Assembly: GCF_900106035.1 (NCBI RefSeq)
Contig: NZ_FNUC01000003.1
Location: forward strand, 682,001 to 746,000
Reading direction: 5' to 3'
Origin: Jiangella alba
GTDB lineage: Bacteria > Actinomycetota > Actinomycetes > Jiangellales > Jiangellaceae
Length of the DNA: 64,000 bases
The notes beneath the pieces are model-generated. The model saw only the letters and a program-made list of their open reading frames with translations, was not told the origin of the DNA and searched no databases. Position 1 is the first letter of the stretch, and each line of letters opens with the position of its first letter. Position numbers and translations under genes: made by a program. This document shows positions 7,774-16,708 of this stretch, piece by piece.

Positions 7774-9045
7774 TTACTTGTCCGAGCCGGGGTCGTCGAC
7801 CAGTTCGGCGTCGACGACGTCGTCGGACTTGCTGGAGCCGCCGACCGCGGGGGTCGGGTCGACCGGGGCCAGGCCGCCCAGCAGGCTGCGCAGCTGGCTG
7901 AGGTGCGCGGTGATGCTGTCGCGCTGGCGGTTCAGCTCGGCCACCTCGCGCTTGGCGGCGGTCAGCGTGGTCGTGGCCTCGGACTTGGCCTCGCCGACGG
8001 TGTTCTCGGCGTGCGCCTTGGCCTCGGCGACCAGCTGCTCGGCGTTGCGCTTGGCGCCGGCCACCAGGGCCTTGGCCTGCTCGTCGGCCTCGCGGCGGAC
8101 CTTCTCGGCGCGCTCGTGCGCGGCGGCCGCACGGGCCTCGGCGTCGGTGGCGCGGTTCTCGGCGTCGTGCACCAGCTTCTGCGTCTCGGCGACGGACGCC
8201 TCGTACCGCTCGTTGATCTCGCGCTCGAGCTCTTCGCGCTTGGCGACCAGGCGCAACTCGTGCTCGGTGTTCTCCTTCTCGGCCTTCAGCTGCGCCTCGT
8301 CGAGGATCGCCTGGGCCTTGGCGCGCATGGCCTCGGCCTCGCGCTTGGCGGTGGTGCGCTGGTCGTCGACCTCGCGCTTCGCCGTGGCGCGCAGCTCGGT
8401 GACCTCGCGCTCGGCGACCGCACGCAGCCGGCTCAGCTCGCGCTCGGCCTGCGCCCGGCGCTCGCTGGTCTCGTGCTCGATGGCCGAGCGGACCTTGGCG
8501 GCCTCGCGCTTGGCGGTCTCGACCAGGTTCGAGGCCTCGCGGTTGGCGGCCGAGCGGACCTCCTCGGCCTCGATGCGGGCCTCGTCGATGAGCTCGTCGG
8601 CGGATCGCTTGGCGTTGGCCTGCAGCTCGCTGGCCTCGTTCTCGGCCGCGGTGCGCAGCTCGGTGGCGATGACCTGCGCCTCGGCGCGGGTCTCGCTGGC
8701 CTCGGCGTCGGCCTGCGCGATGAGCTCGCTGGCCTGCTCTTCGGCGAGCCGGAGCAGCTGCTCGATGCGGGCGCCGAGGCCGGAGTAGGTGGGTCGCTCG
8801 ACCTCGCGGAGCTCGGTGCTGGCCTCGGCCAGCTCCTGGCGGAGCCGGACGACCTGCTTGTCGAGATCATTGGCGCGGCCGCGCGTCTGCGCGAGCGTCG
8901 CCTCCAGTTGCCGTACGTGCTGCTCGACCTGAATGCGGTCGAAACCACGCATCGCGATGGTGAACCCGCCCGTCGGCGAGCCGTCGAAGATCGACAGGCC
9001 GTCCGCGCCTATCTCCCTGACCGCCACTTCCCTTACCTCGCTCAT
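7774..9045 (-). CDS. DivIVA-like coiled-coil protein
   Basis: This protein of about 423 residues begins with a globular stretch (SIFDGSPTGGFTIAMRGFDR) related to the DivIVA N-terminal lipid-binding segment. It continues as an almost uninterrupted acidic/basic coiled coil rich in AKREA/AEREV heptads to about residue 385, with a short acidic tail. Actinobacterial homologues help organise polar growth or the cytoskeleton, often annotated as DivIVA, FilP/Scy-like or cellulose-binding proteins. ATG 9045 is chosen because GAGG lies six bases upstream; in-frame starts at 9057 and 9084 lack this. It is monocistronic, shares a terminator with the VCBS gene and is divergent from mce. Confidence 0.82.
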   Translation of the reverse strand: MSEVREVAVREIGADGLSIFDGSPTGGFTIAMRGFDRIQVEQHVRQLEATLAQTRGRANDLDKQVVRLRQELAEASTELREVERPTYSGLGARIEQLLRLAEEQASELIAQADAEASETRAEAQVIATELRTAAENEASELQANAKRSADELIDEARIEAEEVRSAANREASNLVETAKREAAKVRSAIEHETSERRAQAERELSRLRAVAEREVTELRATAKREVDDQRTTAKREAEAMRAKAQAILDEAQLKAEKENTEHELRLVAKREELEREINERYEASVAETQKLVHDAENRATDAEARAAAAHERAEKVRREADEQAKALVAGAKRNAEQLVAEAKAHAENTVGEAKSEATTTLTAAKREVAELNRQRDSITAHLSQLRSLLGGLAPVDPTPAVGGSSKSDDVVDAELVDDPGSDK

Positions 9046-9394
9046 GTTCTCCCTCATCGGGGTGCCACCCCGCGGGGCAGGCACACGTCACTGGTGTGTC
9101 GAAATCCGTCGAGGTGCTTGCCCGGGTCTTCCCCGTCACGGACGCCGAGCCCCTCGAATAGCAACGCAGAGTACTCCGAAACTGCGCCGGTGCCGATGGC
9201 GGTGGAACGTCCGCACACCGCGGGCTGACGGCTTCGAGGGGATCGGTCGGGGCGGTCGGGCTGGGGCATCCCTCCGGAGGTCGACGTCTGGCCTCCAAGG
9301 TCCACACGTTAGTTGTCCAAATGCGAACTCACCACCGGTTGGGGCAGATCGGCCGAATTCTCGTCGAGCCGTCTCAGGGCCGTAATGTTCAGGC
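9046..9394. other. divergent promoter region between the DivIVA-like gene and mce
   Basis: About 350 bases with no supported gene. The region contains GC-rich sequence with an A/T-richer patch around 9308-9325, and the -10-like TAATGT next to the mce start. No riboswitch or operator could be recognised. Confidence 0.5.
9383..9388 (+). promoter_or_regulatory. -10 element of a probably leaderless mce transcript
   Basis: TAATGT ends exactly six bases before the ATG at 9395, so transcription would begin at or next to the start codon. No Shine-Dalgarno sequence precedes the ATG. No convincing -35 hexamer was seen. The same arrangement occurs before five other genes of the window. Confidence 0.5.
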
Positions 9395-9835
9395 ATGGGG
9401 CTGTTCACGACGATCGACCACGTCGGGGTGGCGGTCGCCGACCTCGACGCCGCCGTCGAGTGGTACCGCGAGCACTTCGGCATGGTGCTCGAACACGAGG
9501 AGCGCAACGAGGAACAAGGTGTGCGCGAGGCCATGCTGCGGGTGTCCGACGGCGACGACGGACCGCGGCTGCAGTTGCTCGCGCCGCTGACGCCCGACTC
9601 CGCCATCGCGAGGTTCCTCGACACCCGCGGGCCCGGCATCCAGCAGCTCGCCTACCGCGTCGACGACGTCGAGGCGGCGGCCGCGACGCTGCGCGAGCGG
9701 GGGCTGCGGCTGCTCTACGACACCGCCCGCCGCGGCACGTCCGGGTCGCTGGTGAACTTCGTGCACCCGAAGGACGCCGGCGGCGTACTCGTCGAGCTCG
9801 TCCAGCTAGGCTCGAAGTCAAGCGGAGTGACCTGA
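9395..9835 (+). CDS. mce: methylmalonyl-CoA epimerase
   Basis: A 146-residue glyoxalase/VOC-fold protein that interconverts the 2R and 2S epimers of methylmalonyl-CoA in propionate and branched-chain degradation. Typical motifs are [18 protein letters not shown] with the metal-ligand His, [15 protein letters not shown] with a second ligand region, and [18 protein letters not shown] with the terminal Glu. Length is normal. It is followed after 14 bases by a thiolase and then meaB, giving an acyl-CoA group that fits with icmA 7 kb downstream. It appears to be translated from a leaderless mRNA. Confidence 0.93.
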   Translation: MGLFTTIDHVGVAVADLDAAVEWYREHFGMVLEHEERNEEQGVREAMLRVSDGDDGPRLQLLAPLTPDSAIARFLDTRGPGIQQLAYRVDDVEAAAATLRERGLRLLYDTARRGTSGSLVNFVHPKDAGGVLVELVQLGSKSSGVT

Positions 9836-9849
9836 GTCGAGGAGGACGC

Positions 9850-11024
<1,175 letters not shown>

Positions 11025-11028
<4 letters not shown>

Positions 11029-11981
11029 CACCGCCCGTGGCCGGGGCCGGCCTGGTCGAGCGGGCGGCCGGCGGCGACCCCCGCGCCGTCGCCCGGCTGG
11101 TCACGCTGGTCGAGAACGGCGCGTCCGACCTGCGCGAGCTGACCGCCGAGCTCGTCGCGCACGCCGGCTCCGCGGCCGTCGTCGGCATCACCGGCTCGCC
11201 CGGCGTCGGCAAGTCCACCGTCACGTCGGCGCTGGTCGGTGCCTACCGCGCGCAGGGCCTGCGGGTCGGCGTGCTGGCCGTCGACCCGTCCTCGCCGTTC
11301 ACCGGCGGCGCGCTGCTCGGCGACCGCGTCCGCATGCAGGACCACGCCACCGACCGCGGCGTGTTCATCCGGTCCATGGCCACCCGCGGGCACCTCGGCG
11401 GGCTGGCGTGGGCCACGCCGCAGGCCGTCCGCGTGCTCGACGCCGCCGGCTGCGACGTCGTGCTGATCGAGACCGTCGGCGTCGGGCAGTCCGAGGTCGA
11501 CGTCGCCGCGCTGGCCGACACCACGCTGGTGCTGCTCGCGCCCGGCATGGGCGACGGCGTCCAGGCGGCCAAGGCCGGCATCCTCGAGGTCGGCGACGTG
11601 TTCGTCGTCAACAAGGCCGACCGCGACGGCGCCGACCAGGTCGTCCGCGACCTCCGCGGCACCGTCCGGCTGGCCGAGCGCGCGCCGGGCGACTGGCGGC
11701 AGCCGATCGTCAGCACCGTCGCCGCCCGGGGCGAGGGCATCGACGACGTCGTCGAGGCCATCGCCGCGCACCGCACCTGGGCGGCCGGCAGCGGCGAGGC
11801 CGAGCGGCGCCGGGTCCGCCGCGCCCGCGACGAGATCGAGGCCATCGCCGTCACCGACCTCCGCCGCCGCTTCGCCGGCGTGCACGGCGACGAACGGCTC
11901 GACGACCTCGCCCGCGCCGTGCTGGCCGGCGAGCTGGACCCGTACGCCGCCGCGGAGAAGATCGTCGACGCCGTGTCATGA
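11025..11981 (+). CDS. meaB: MeaB-type GTPase, chaperone of a B12-dependent mutase
   Basis: A 318-residue G3E-family P-loop GTPase. MeaB/ArgK proteins protect and reload methylmalonyl-CoA or isobutyryl-CoA mutase with adenosylcobalamin. The Walker A motif GSPGVGKST lies near residue 57, followed by the family's [18 protein letters not shown], the switch segment [14 protein letters not shown] and the NKAD guanine-specificity motif. The start is the GTG overlapping the thiolase stop (GTGA); the frame is open further upstream but only inside the thiolase gene. The likely client in this window is IcmA; a methylmalonyl-CoA mutase elsewhere is also possible. Confidence 0.92.
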
Positions 11982-12085
11982 TCCGGCGTGGCGCTGGGGT
12001 CTTTGGCCCAACGTGAGGTACAAAGTCAGGAAGCAGCGCGCGTGGCGGCCGTCGTCCGCGTGCCCCGGTACGAAAGGATGATGCA

Positions 12086-12238
12086 GTGAGGAAAGCGCTC
12101 ATCATCCTGGGTATCGCGTTTCTGGTGTACTTCGTGCTGACCGAGCCCGAGGGACTGGCCGACCTGCTCGGCGAGATCGGCAACGGCATCGCCGACTTCT
12201 TCGACGCCGTGATGACGTTCTTCACCGAGTTGTTCTGA
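12086..12238 (+). CDS. small membrane protein of 50 residues
   Basis: A GTG at 12086 preceded by AAAGGATG opens a 50-codon frame: a short basic N-terminus (MRKAL), one hydrophobic segment (IILGIAFLVYFVLT) and an acidic amphipathic tail ending DFFDAVMTFFTELF. The gene ends 10 bases before the PH-domain protein gene and is probably co-transcribed with it. I do not recognise a family; single-pass proteins of this kind are often paired with bacterial PH-domain membrane proteins. Coding character is supported by strong third-position G/C. Confidence 0.7.
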   Translation: MRKALIILGIAFLVYFVLTEPEGLADLLGEIGNGIADFFDAVMTFFTELF

Positions 12239-12248
12239 GCCCGGCGCC

Positions 12249-12947
12249 ATGTGGACGCCCAGGAGAGCGGCCGACGGTCTGAGCGACGGGTTCATCCGCT
12301 GGCTCGACCGCGTCGCCGAGGACGGCCTGATCCGGCTGTTCTGGCGCAACTTCACCTCCTGGTTCGGGCACCGGCTGGTCAGGCGGAAGCTGGTGGCCGG
12401 CGAGGAGATCGTCGCCGAGTGCAAGCACAGCGCGATCCTCTACGGGCTGCCGGCGCTGGCCGCGCTGGGCGGCGTGCTGCTGCTCGTCGTCGCACCGTTC
12501 ATGCAGGCCCGCACCGCCTGGCTGCCGCTCGCCGGTGCGGCCGGGCTGCTCGGGTACGCGCTGATCAAGTCGCTGTACATCGCCCGCGACCGCTTCGTCG
12601 TCACCGACTCCCGGGTGTTCCGCGTGTGGGGGCTGTTCTCCCTCAACGAGGCCGAGATGGAGATCGTCCGGCTGCTCGACATCACCGTCGTGCGGCCGTG
12701 GTGGCTGCGGCCGTTCCGCTCCGGCCACCTGGTACTCGAGAACGCCGCCCAGGAGCAGGGCGTGCGCGACATCCACTTCATCCCGCGGCCCAACGACGTC
12801 GCCCGGGTCATCCACGCACTGCGGCGCGAGGCCACCGGCGCGTCGGCGCCCGCGGCCGAGGAACCCAAGAAGAAGAACCCGCGGCGGCCGGACCATCCGC
12901 GCAACCCGGGACCGGCCACCGCCCGCCGCCGCCAGGGCGTCTACTAG
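12249..12947 (+). CDS. bacterial PH-domain membrane protein
   Basis: A 232-residue protein with two adjacent transmembrane segments (about 64-84, AILYGLPALAALGGVLLLVV, and 92-112, WLPLAGAAGLLGYALIKSLY). A cytoplasmic bPH-type beta domain follows (RDRFVVTDSRVFRVWGLFS, MEIVRLLDITVV). This order is typical of YdbS/YdbT-like bPH_2 proteins of unknown function. The C-terminus is a basic, Pro/Lys/Arg-rich tail (EEPKKKNPRRPDHPR), probably cytoplasmic. It follows the 50-residue membrane protein closely and precedes marR by 11 bases. Confidence 0.8.
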   Translation: MWTPRRAADGLSDGFIRWLDRVAEDGLIRLFWRNFTSWFGHRLVRRKLVAGEEIVAECKHSAILYGLPALAALGGVLLLVVAPFMQARTAWLPLAGAAGLLGYALIKSLYIARDRFVVTDSRVFRVWGLFSLNEAEMEIVRLLDITVVRPWWLRPFRSGHLVLENAAQEQGVRDIHFIPRPNDVARVIHALRREATGASAPAAEEPKKKNPRRPDHPRNPGPATARRRQGVY

Positions 12948-12958
12948 GTTGGGTGCCC

Positions 12959-13465
12959 ATGGCCGAGCCATTGGACCTGGATTTCGACCCGATCGAGCGC
13001 GCCGCGTCGATCTGGCGGGAGCGGTTCGGCCCGTCCGAGGCCATGGCCGCGGCCACGTCGATCATGCGGGTGCAGCAGCTGCTGATCGGTGAGTTCGACC
13101 GTATCTGCCGCCCCTACGGCCTCACCTTCGCGCGCTACGAGGCGCTCGTGCTGCTCAGTTTCAGCCGCACCGGCGCGCTGCCGATGGCCAAGATCGGCGA
13201 GCGGCTCATGGTGCACCCCACCAGCGTCACCAACACCATCCAGCGGCTCGAGGGCGCGGGCTTCGTCACCCGCGAGCCCAACCCGCGCGACGGCCGCGGC
13301 ACGCTGGCCCGCATCACGCAGTCCGGCCGCGACGCCGTCGGCCGCGTCACCACCGAGCTGATGGAGGCCGAGTTCGGCCTGCGCGCCCTCGGCGGCGACG
13401 ACCGCAAGCAGGTGTTCGACATCCTGCGCGGCCTGCGCGTGGCGGCAGGCGACTTCAGCGACTGA
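12959..13465 (+). CDS. MarR-family transcriptional regulator
   Basis: A 168-residue winged-helix regulator. After an N-terminal helix (PIERAASIWRERFG), the MarR core shows LTFARYEALVLLSF, the recognition helix region MVHPTSVTNTIQRLEGAGFV and the wing with the conserved Arg/Asp (REPNPRDGRG). MarR proteins bind DNA as dimers and respond to small phenolic or lipophilic ligands. ATG 12959 is preferred. Its last 11 bases overlap the 3' end of the convergent tetR gene, leaving no room for a terminator. Confidence 0.88.
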   Translation: MAEPLDLDFDPIERAASIWRERFGPSEAMAAATSIMRVQQLLIGEFDRICRPYGLTFARYEALVLLSFSRTGALPMAKIGERLMVHPTSVTNTIQRLEGAGFVTREPNPRDGRGTLARITQSGRDAVGRVTTELMEAEFGLRALGGDDRKQVFDILRGLRVAAGDFSD

Positions 13466-14045
13466 TCGCGCTGAAGCCGTCGAGGTAGTCGTCGGTGTCG
13501 ATGCCGAGCAGGTGCCGCTGCGCGACGAAGCCGATCATGACGCCGTACATGGTGCGCGCGACCTGCTGGCTGTCGGCGTCGGCGGCGAGGTAGCCGGCCT
13601 CGCGCCAGCGGTCGGCCAGCTCGGCCCACAGGCCGATGATGCGGTCGGCGATGGTGGTGACGATGCCGCGGATCTCCATGTCGCGGACCGCCTCTGACCA
13701 CACGTGCAGCGCCATCTTCGTCCGGTCGACCTCGCCGGCGGTGACGTGCTCGGTGATGTGGACGAGGGCGCGTCGCAGCGCCTCGTCCGGCCGGGGGACC
13801 GGATCTTCGCCCAGCAGCTCCTGGAACGCGTCCTCGGCCGTGCCCGCGATGCCTTCCGCCGTGGTGCGCACGAGGTCGGCCTTGCTGGGGAAGTACCGGT
13901 AGACCGCGCCGGCGGACAGGCCCGACTCGGCGAAGACGTCCTGCATGGACGTGGCGTGGAAGCCCTGGCGGCTGAAGCAGCGCCAGGCGGCTTCGAGGAT
14001 CTGCTGTCGCCGGGCGGCGAGGTGGGCTTCGGAGACACGGGGCAT
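13455..14045 (-). CDS. TetR-family transcriptional repressor
   Basis: A 196-residue TetR protein with an N-terminal HTH (residues about 12-58: QQILEAAWRCFSRQGFHATS, then SGLSAGAVYRYFPSKADLV) and a helical ligand domain. It is divergent from a membrane protein gene. Two near-identical palindromes, GAACGATCGTTC at 14062-14073 and GAACGGTCGTTC at 14115-14126, sit in the 103-bp intergenic region and are the likely operators, so it probably represses itself and the membrane protein. A TACGAT -10 element six bases upstream of the ATG suggests a leaderless mRNA. Confidence 0.9.
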   Translation of the reverse strand: MPRVSEAHLAARRQQILEAAWRCFSRQGFHATSMQDVFAESGLSAGAVYRYFPSKADLVRTTAEGIAGTAEDAFQELLGEDPVPRPDEALRRALVHITEHVTAGEVDRTKMALHVWSEAVRDMEIRGIVTTIADRIIGLWAELADRWREAGYLAADADSQQVARTMYGVMIGFVAQRHLLGIDTDDYLDGFSAISR

Positions 14046-14051
14046 GGCTCC

Positions 14052-14057
14052 ATCGTA
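14052..14057 (-). promoter_or_regulatory. -10 element of probably leaderless tetR transcript
   Basis: On the minus strand TACGAT lies six bases before the ATG at 14045. The first GAACGATCGTTC operator covers the region just upstream, so repressor binding would block this promoter directly. Confidence 0.5.
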
Positions 14058-14061
14058 AAAC

Positions 14062-14073
14062 GAACGATCGTTC
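14062..14073. promoter_or_regulatory. TetR operator 1
   Basis: GAACGATCGTTC is a perfect 12-bp palindrome immediately upstream of the tetR -10 element. It overlaps the edge of a TTGACA-like -35 box (14074-14079) facing the membrane protein gene. Confidence 0.7.
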
Positions 14074-14114
14074 TTGACACCTCGGCGGTCCGGGAGGAGA
14101 GTGGTCCTATTGGA

Positions 14115-14126
14115 GAACGGTCGTTC
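14115..14126. promoter_or_regulatory. TetR operator 2
   Basis: GAACGGTCGTTC differs from operator 1 by one base. Its position, 22 bases before the membrane protein start and just before GGAGG, would block transcription of that gene. Confidence 0.7.
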
Positions 14127-14148
14127 GTTTTAGCTTGTTGGAGGAACC

Positions 14149-15144
14149 ATGCGCAGGGTCATCGGCATCGCGCTGGGCCTGTCCATCGCCATCGGGGTTC
14201 TGGTCACCGCGTTCGTGTGGCCCAGTTCGGAGATCGCGCCACGCGACGTGCCCATCGCCGTCGCCGGGCCACCCGAGGCGGTCGCCGCGGTGTCGGAGCA
14301 GCTCGACGAGGCGGTGCCGGACGGCTTCTCGATCGACGCCGTGTCGTCGGAGGACGAGGCCCGGTCGGCCATCGCGGACCGGGATGTGTACGGCGCGATC
14401 GTCCTGTCGCCGTCCGGCCCGCCGACCGTTCTGACGGCCTCTGCCGCCAGCCCCGTCGTGGCGCAGCTCCTGCAGGGCGTGGCGACGTCGATGGCGTCTG
14501 AGTCGGCGTCCGGGCCGGCCGCCGGGCCGGTCGTCGAGGACGCCGCGCCGCTGCCGTCCGACGACGCCCGCGGCGCCGGCTTCAGCGCGGGCGCGCTGCC
14601 CATGGTGTTCGGCGGCATCGCCATCGGCGCCGCCATGAGCTTCGTCGTCGCCGGAGTCTGGCGCCGGGTGGCCGGTGCGACGATGGCGGCGATCGGCGGC
14701 GGTGCGATGGCCGTGCTGGTCATGCAGAGCTGGCTCGGCGTGCTCGAGGGCAACTGGTGGGCGAACGCCGGCGTGTACGCGTTGATCCTCGGTGCGACCT
14801 CGTTCACGCTGATCGGCCTGAACGCGGCGCTGGGGCACGTCGGTGCGGCGCTCGGTGCCGCGACCATGCTGCTGCTGGGCAACCCCCTGTCCGGCGTGAC
14901 ATCGGCGCCGGAGCTGCTGCCGTCCGGGTGGGGGACGTTCGGTCAGCTCCTGCCGCCGGGTGCGGGTGGGACGCTGCTGCGGTCGTCGGCGTTCTTCGAC
15001 GGGGCGGGGGCACTGCAGCCGGTGCTCGTGCTGTCCGGCTGGGTCGTCGTGGGTCTGCTGCTGGCGGCGGTGGGGGCGCGGCGTGGCGCTTCGCCCGCGG
15101 CGTCGCCGGCCGTGCCCGTCGGTGAGGCCACGTTGGCCCGCTGA
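14149..15144 (+). CDS. ABC-2/YhgE-like multipass membrane protein controlled by TetR
   Basis: A 331-residue protein with an N-terminal transmembrane helix (IGIALGLSIAIGVLVTAFV). An extracytoplasmic domain (about 27-130) follows, then about five further hydrophobic segments from residue 150 to 320 (MVFGGIAIGAAMSFVVAGVW through VLVLSGWVVVGLLLAAVGA). This topology resembles YhgE/Pip or ABC-2-type exporter permeases, which often sit beside a TetR regulator. No ATPase gene is adjacent. The ATG follows TTGGAGG. Drug or lipid export is a guess from context only. Confidence 0.7.
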   Translation: MRRVIGIALGLSIAIGVLVTAFVWPSSEIAPRDVPIAVAGPPEAVAAVSEQLDEAVPDGFSIDAVSSEDEARSAIADRDVYGAIVLSPSGPPTVLTASAASPVVAQLLQGVATSMASESASGPAAGPVVEDAAPLPSDDARGAGFSAGALPMVFGGIAIGAAMSFVVAGVWRRVAGATMAAIGGGAMAVLVMQSWLGVLEGNWWANAGVYALILGATSFTLIGLNAALGHVGAALGAATMLLLGNPLSGVTSAPELLPSGWGTFGQLLPPGAGGTLLRSSAFFDGAGALQPVLVLSGWVVVGLLLAAVGARRGASPAASPAVPVGEATLAR

Positions 15145-15146
15145 GG

Positions 15147-15385
15147 CACGTTGGCGCCTGCCCCCTGCTGCTTCCAGTGTCGGGGGCGCGGGTGGCCGCC
15201 TCAAGCGGACCTCTTTGGACGGCGCTTCGCGCGACGGAGGACCGCTTGACCCGGCCGCCCGCGCCCCCGTTCAAGCAGCGTCAGGGGGCCGGCCGGAGAA
15301 TGGGCCTGGGCTTCCATGCCTGCTGGGGTCCGGGTCGGCTGGCCGCTCACTGGCCGTAGGCGGGTTGTCGGCTACCGGCTCGGGC
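15147..15385 (+). repeat. dispersed intergenic repeat, copy A
   Basis: This stretch matches 40419-40649 on the opposite strand over most of its length. Shared blocks include CTGCCCCCTGCTGC, CCGCCTCAAGCGGACCT, the block around GGCGCTTCGCGCGACGGAGG, and CTGGCCGCTCACTGGCCGT. Within it, arms at about 15182-15211 and 15237-15266 (GGGGGCGCGGGTGG and CCGCCCGCGCCCCC) can form a long imperfect hairpin. No transposase is present. Confidence 0.75.
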
Positions 15386-15530
15386 GCTGGTTCGGGTCGG
15401 CTGGCCGCCGTCTGGCTCGCTCGGGTGTGGCTACCGGATCCGCTGTGGGTCGCGGTTCGCTGGCCGCTCGTCCTTGCGGTGGTGTTCCGGCCGCCGGCTC
15501 CGCTGATGGTCGCGGTTCGCTGGCCGCCGT
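15331..15530 (+). repeat. degenerate tandem repeat of about 60 bp
   Basis: The block CGCTG-x-x-GGTCGCGGTTCGCTGGCCGC occurs at 15441 and again exactly 60 bases later at 15501. Less perfect units containing GGGTCGGCTGGCCGC occur near 15335 and 15394. It does not preserve a coding pattern. Confidence 0.6.
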
Positions 15531-15663
15531 CGGTCGGCTGTCCCTTGCGTCCGCCGGGTCGCGCAGTGGTGTCAGCCGCAGTCGGACATGTCGGTGTGGG
15601 CGTCGCCGAGCGTGCTGATGGGAGTACGCCGGCCAGGCCGGGCGGGTCGGCTCCAGATACGCG

Positions 15664-15713
15664 TGACCATCCAAGAAACGGGTCACCAGGACGACCTGGT
15701 TCTTGGATGGTCA
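15664..15713. terminator. long intergenic hairpin
   Basis: Perfect 14-bp arms TGACCATCCAAGAA (15664-15677) and TTCTTGGATGGTCA (15700-15713) enclose a second inner stem ACCAGG/CCTGGT. It is too far (520 bases) from the nearest upstream stop to be that gene's usual terminator, so it could be a structured RNA or a mobile hairpin repeat. Confidence 0.6.
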
Positions 15714-16017
15714 TCGGCGGTGACGCGGGCGCGCGCTGTGGGCCCGCCGACCGTTCGCTGAGGCCCGGGAAAGCGGCGCACGCCCCGGGAACCGGCGGAC
15801 AGGCCCCGTTTCGCGGTCTCGAGCGCCGGTTTCCGGGGCGTCAGGCGAAATCCCGGGCGTCAACGTCCTGGCCTGCCGTCACGTCCGCAGCCCGGATCAC
15901 GATCGCCTCGGCACAGCCCGCGTCGCCGGCGAGGGGACGGGCTGCGGCGTTGGTGACTCGGGTTTCGTCGTCACCACCATGACGTCCACGTCGTCATCCC
16001 ACGTGGCGGGAAACACG

Positions 16018-16079
16018 TGGTAGCTCGACCCCTCCCGGCCCGGGTGGGGCCCACCCTACGGGCGGGCACCGACAACGTC
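16018..16079 (+). repeat. 61-bp direct repeat, copy 1
   Basis: Bases 16026-16078 are identical to 25291-25343 (53 of 53), and similarity extends about eight bases further left with one mismatch. The repeat includes the self-complementary core GGGTGGGGCCCACCC. It lies 100 bases beyond the rrf2 stop. Confidence 0.85.
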
Positions 16080-16180
16080 GCGCCGCGAACGATGCCGTCC
16101 GCCGGCTACCGCGCTCCGCTCGGATCTGCGTCCGTCCGCTGGCCGCCAGGCCCGCCCAGCCGGCGGCCGGTGGGGCAGGC

Positions 16181-16648
16181 TCAGCGGCGGGTCCAGGAAT
16201 CGGGGCGTTTCTGCAGCTCGATGACGTGGTCCGGAAGGCGGTCGGCGATGACGTCGGCGACGGTGGTGTGTTCCAGGACGTCGCGCAGACTGGCCCGGAC
16301 CGCCACCCACACGCGGGTGAGCGGCTGCGCCGGCCCGGGGTAGATGGTGTCCTCGGGCGGCATGCCGCGCACCGCGGCCAGCGGGCCCTCGGTGGCCCGG
16401 ACGATGTCGGCGAGGGTGATCTCGGCCGCCGGTCTGGTGAGGCGGTACCCGCCCGTGGCACCGCGCTGGGCATCGAGGATGCCGGCCCGGCGCAGGTCGC
16501 CGAGGATGGTCTCGAGGAACTTGCCGGGGATGTCCTGCGCCTCCGCCAGCTGCTGCCGGGTGGCCGACGACGGCTGCTGGGAGGCGAGCTGGACCACCGC
16601 CCGGACGGCGTAGTCGGCGCGCGCTGTGATGTGCACGAGCCCGATCAT
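16181..16648 (-). CDS. Rrf2-family transcriptional regulator without cluster cysteines
   Basis: A 155-residue regulator with the Rrf2 winged helix (HITARADYAVRAVVQLA, DIPGKFLETILGDLRRAGIL, RGATGGYRLTRPA). Many Rrf2 proteins (IscR, NsrR, RsrR) bind an Fe-S cluster through Cys residues, but this protein contains no Cys at all, so another signal must be sensed. The ATG at 16648 is used; the GTG at 16636 (VHITARAD) matches the usual family N-terminus and is an alternative. It is divergent from icmA, and the palindromic TTACTAGGACGTCCAACTAA lies between them, making icmA its probable target. Confidence 0.88.
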   Translation of the reverse strand: MIGLVHITARADYAVRAVVQLASQQPSSATRQQLAEAQDIPGKFLETILGDLRRAGILDAQRGATGGYRLTRPAAEITLADIVRATEGPLAAVRGMPPEDTIYPGPAQPLTRVWVAVRASLRDVLEHTTVADVIADRLPDHVIELQKRPDSWTRR

Positions 16649-16673
16649 CCCACTGCGGGTACGATGGAGCCAG

Positions 16674-16693
16674 TTACTAGGACGTCCAACTAA
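16674..16693. promoter_or_regulatory. candidate Rrf2 operator in the rrf2/icmA region
   Basis: TTACTAGGACGTCCAACTAA is a near-palindrome around a perfect GGACGTCC core, with the A/T-flanked form typical of Rrf2-family boxes. It starts 26 bases upstream of the regulator start and ends 15 bases before icmA, close to the AUG of the latter. Confidence 0.55.
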
Positions 16694-16708
16694 AATGGAG
16701 ACCCCATC

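Larger units (their letters stand above)
15145..16180. other. 1-kb gene-free region packed with repeats
   Basis: No frame here shows a credible protein; the open frames are low-complexity Ala/Arg/Pro translations. The region holds four things: a dispersed repeat with an inverted copy at 40419-40649, a degenerate 60-bp tandem repeat, a long hairpin at 15664-15713, and a 53-base repeat identical to one at 25291. It ends at the 3' end of the Rrf2 gene. Confidence 0.7.

Noticed and set aside
15145-16180. Overlapping Ala/Arg/Pro-rich open frames in the gene-free region
   Set aside because: They follow the DNA repeats, have no codon bias and no recognisable domain.
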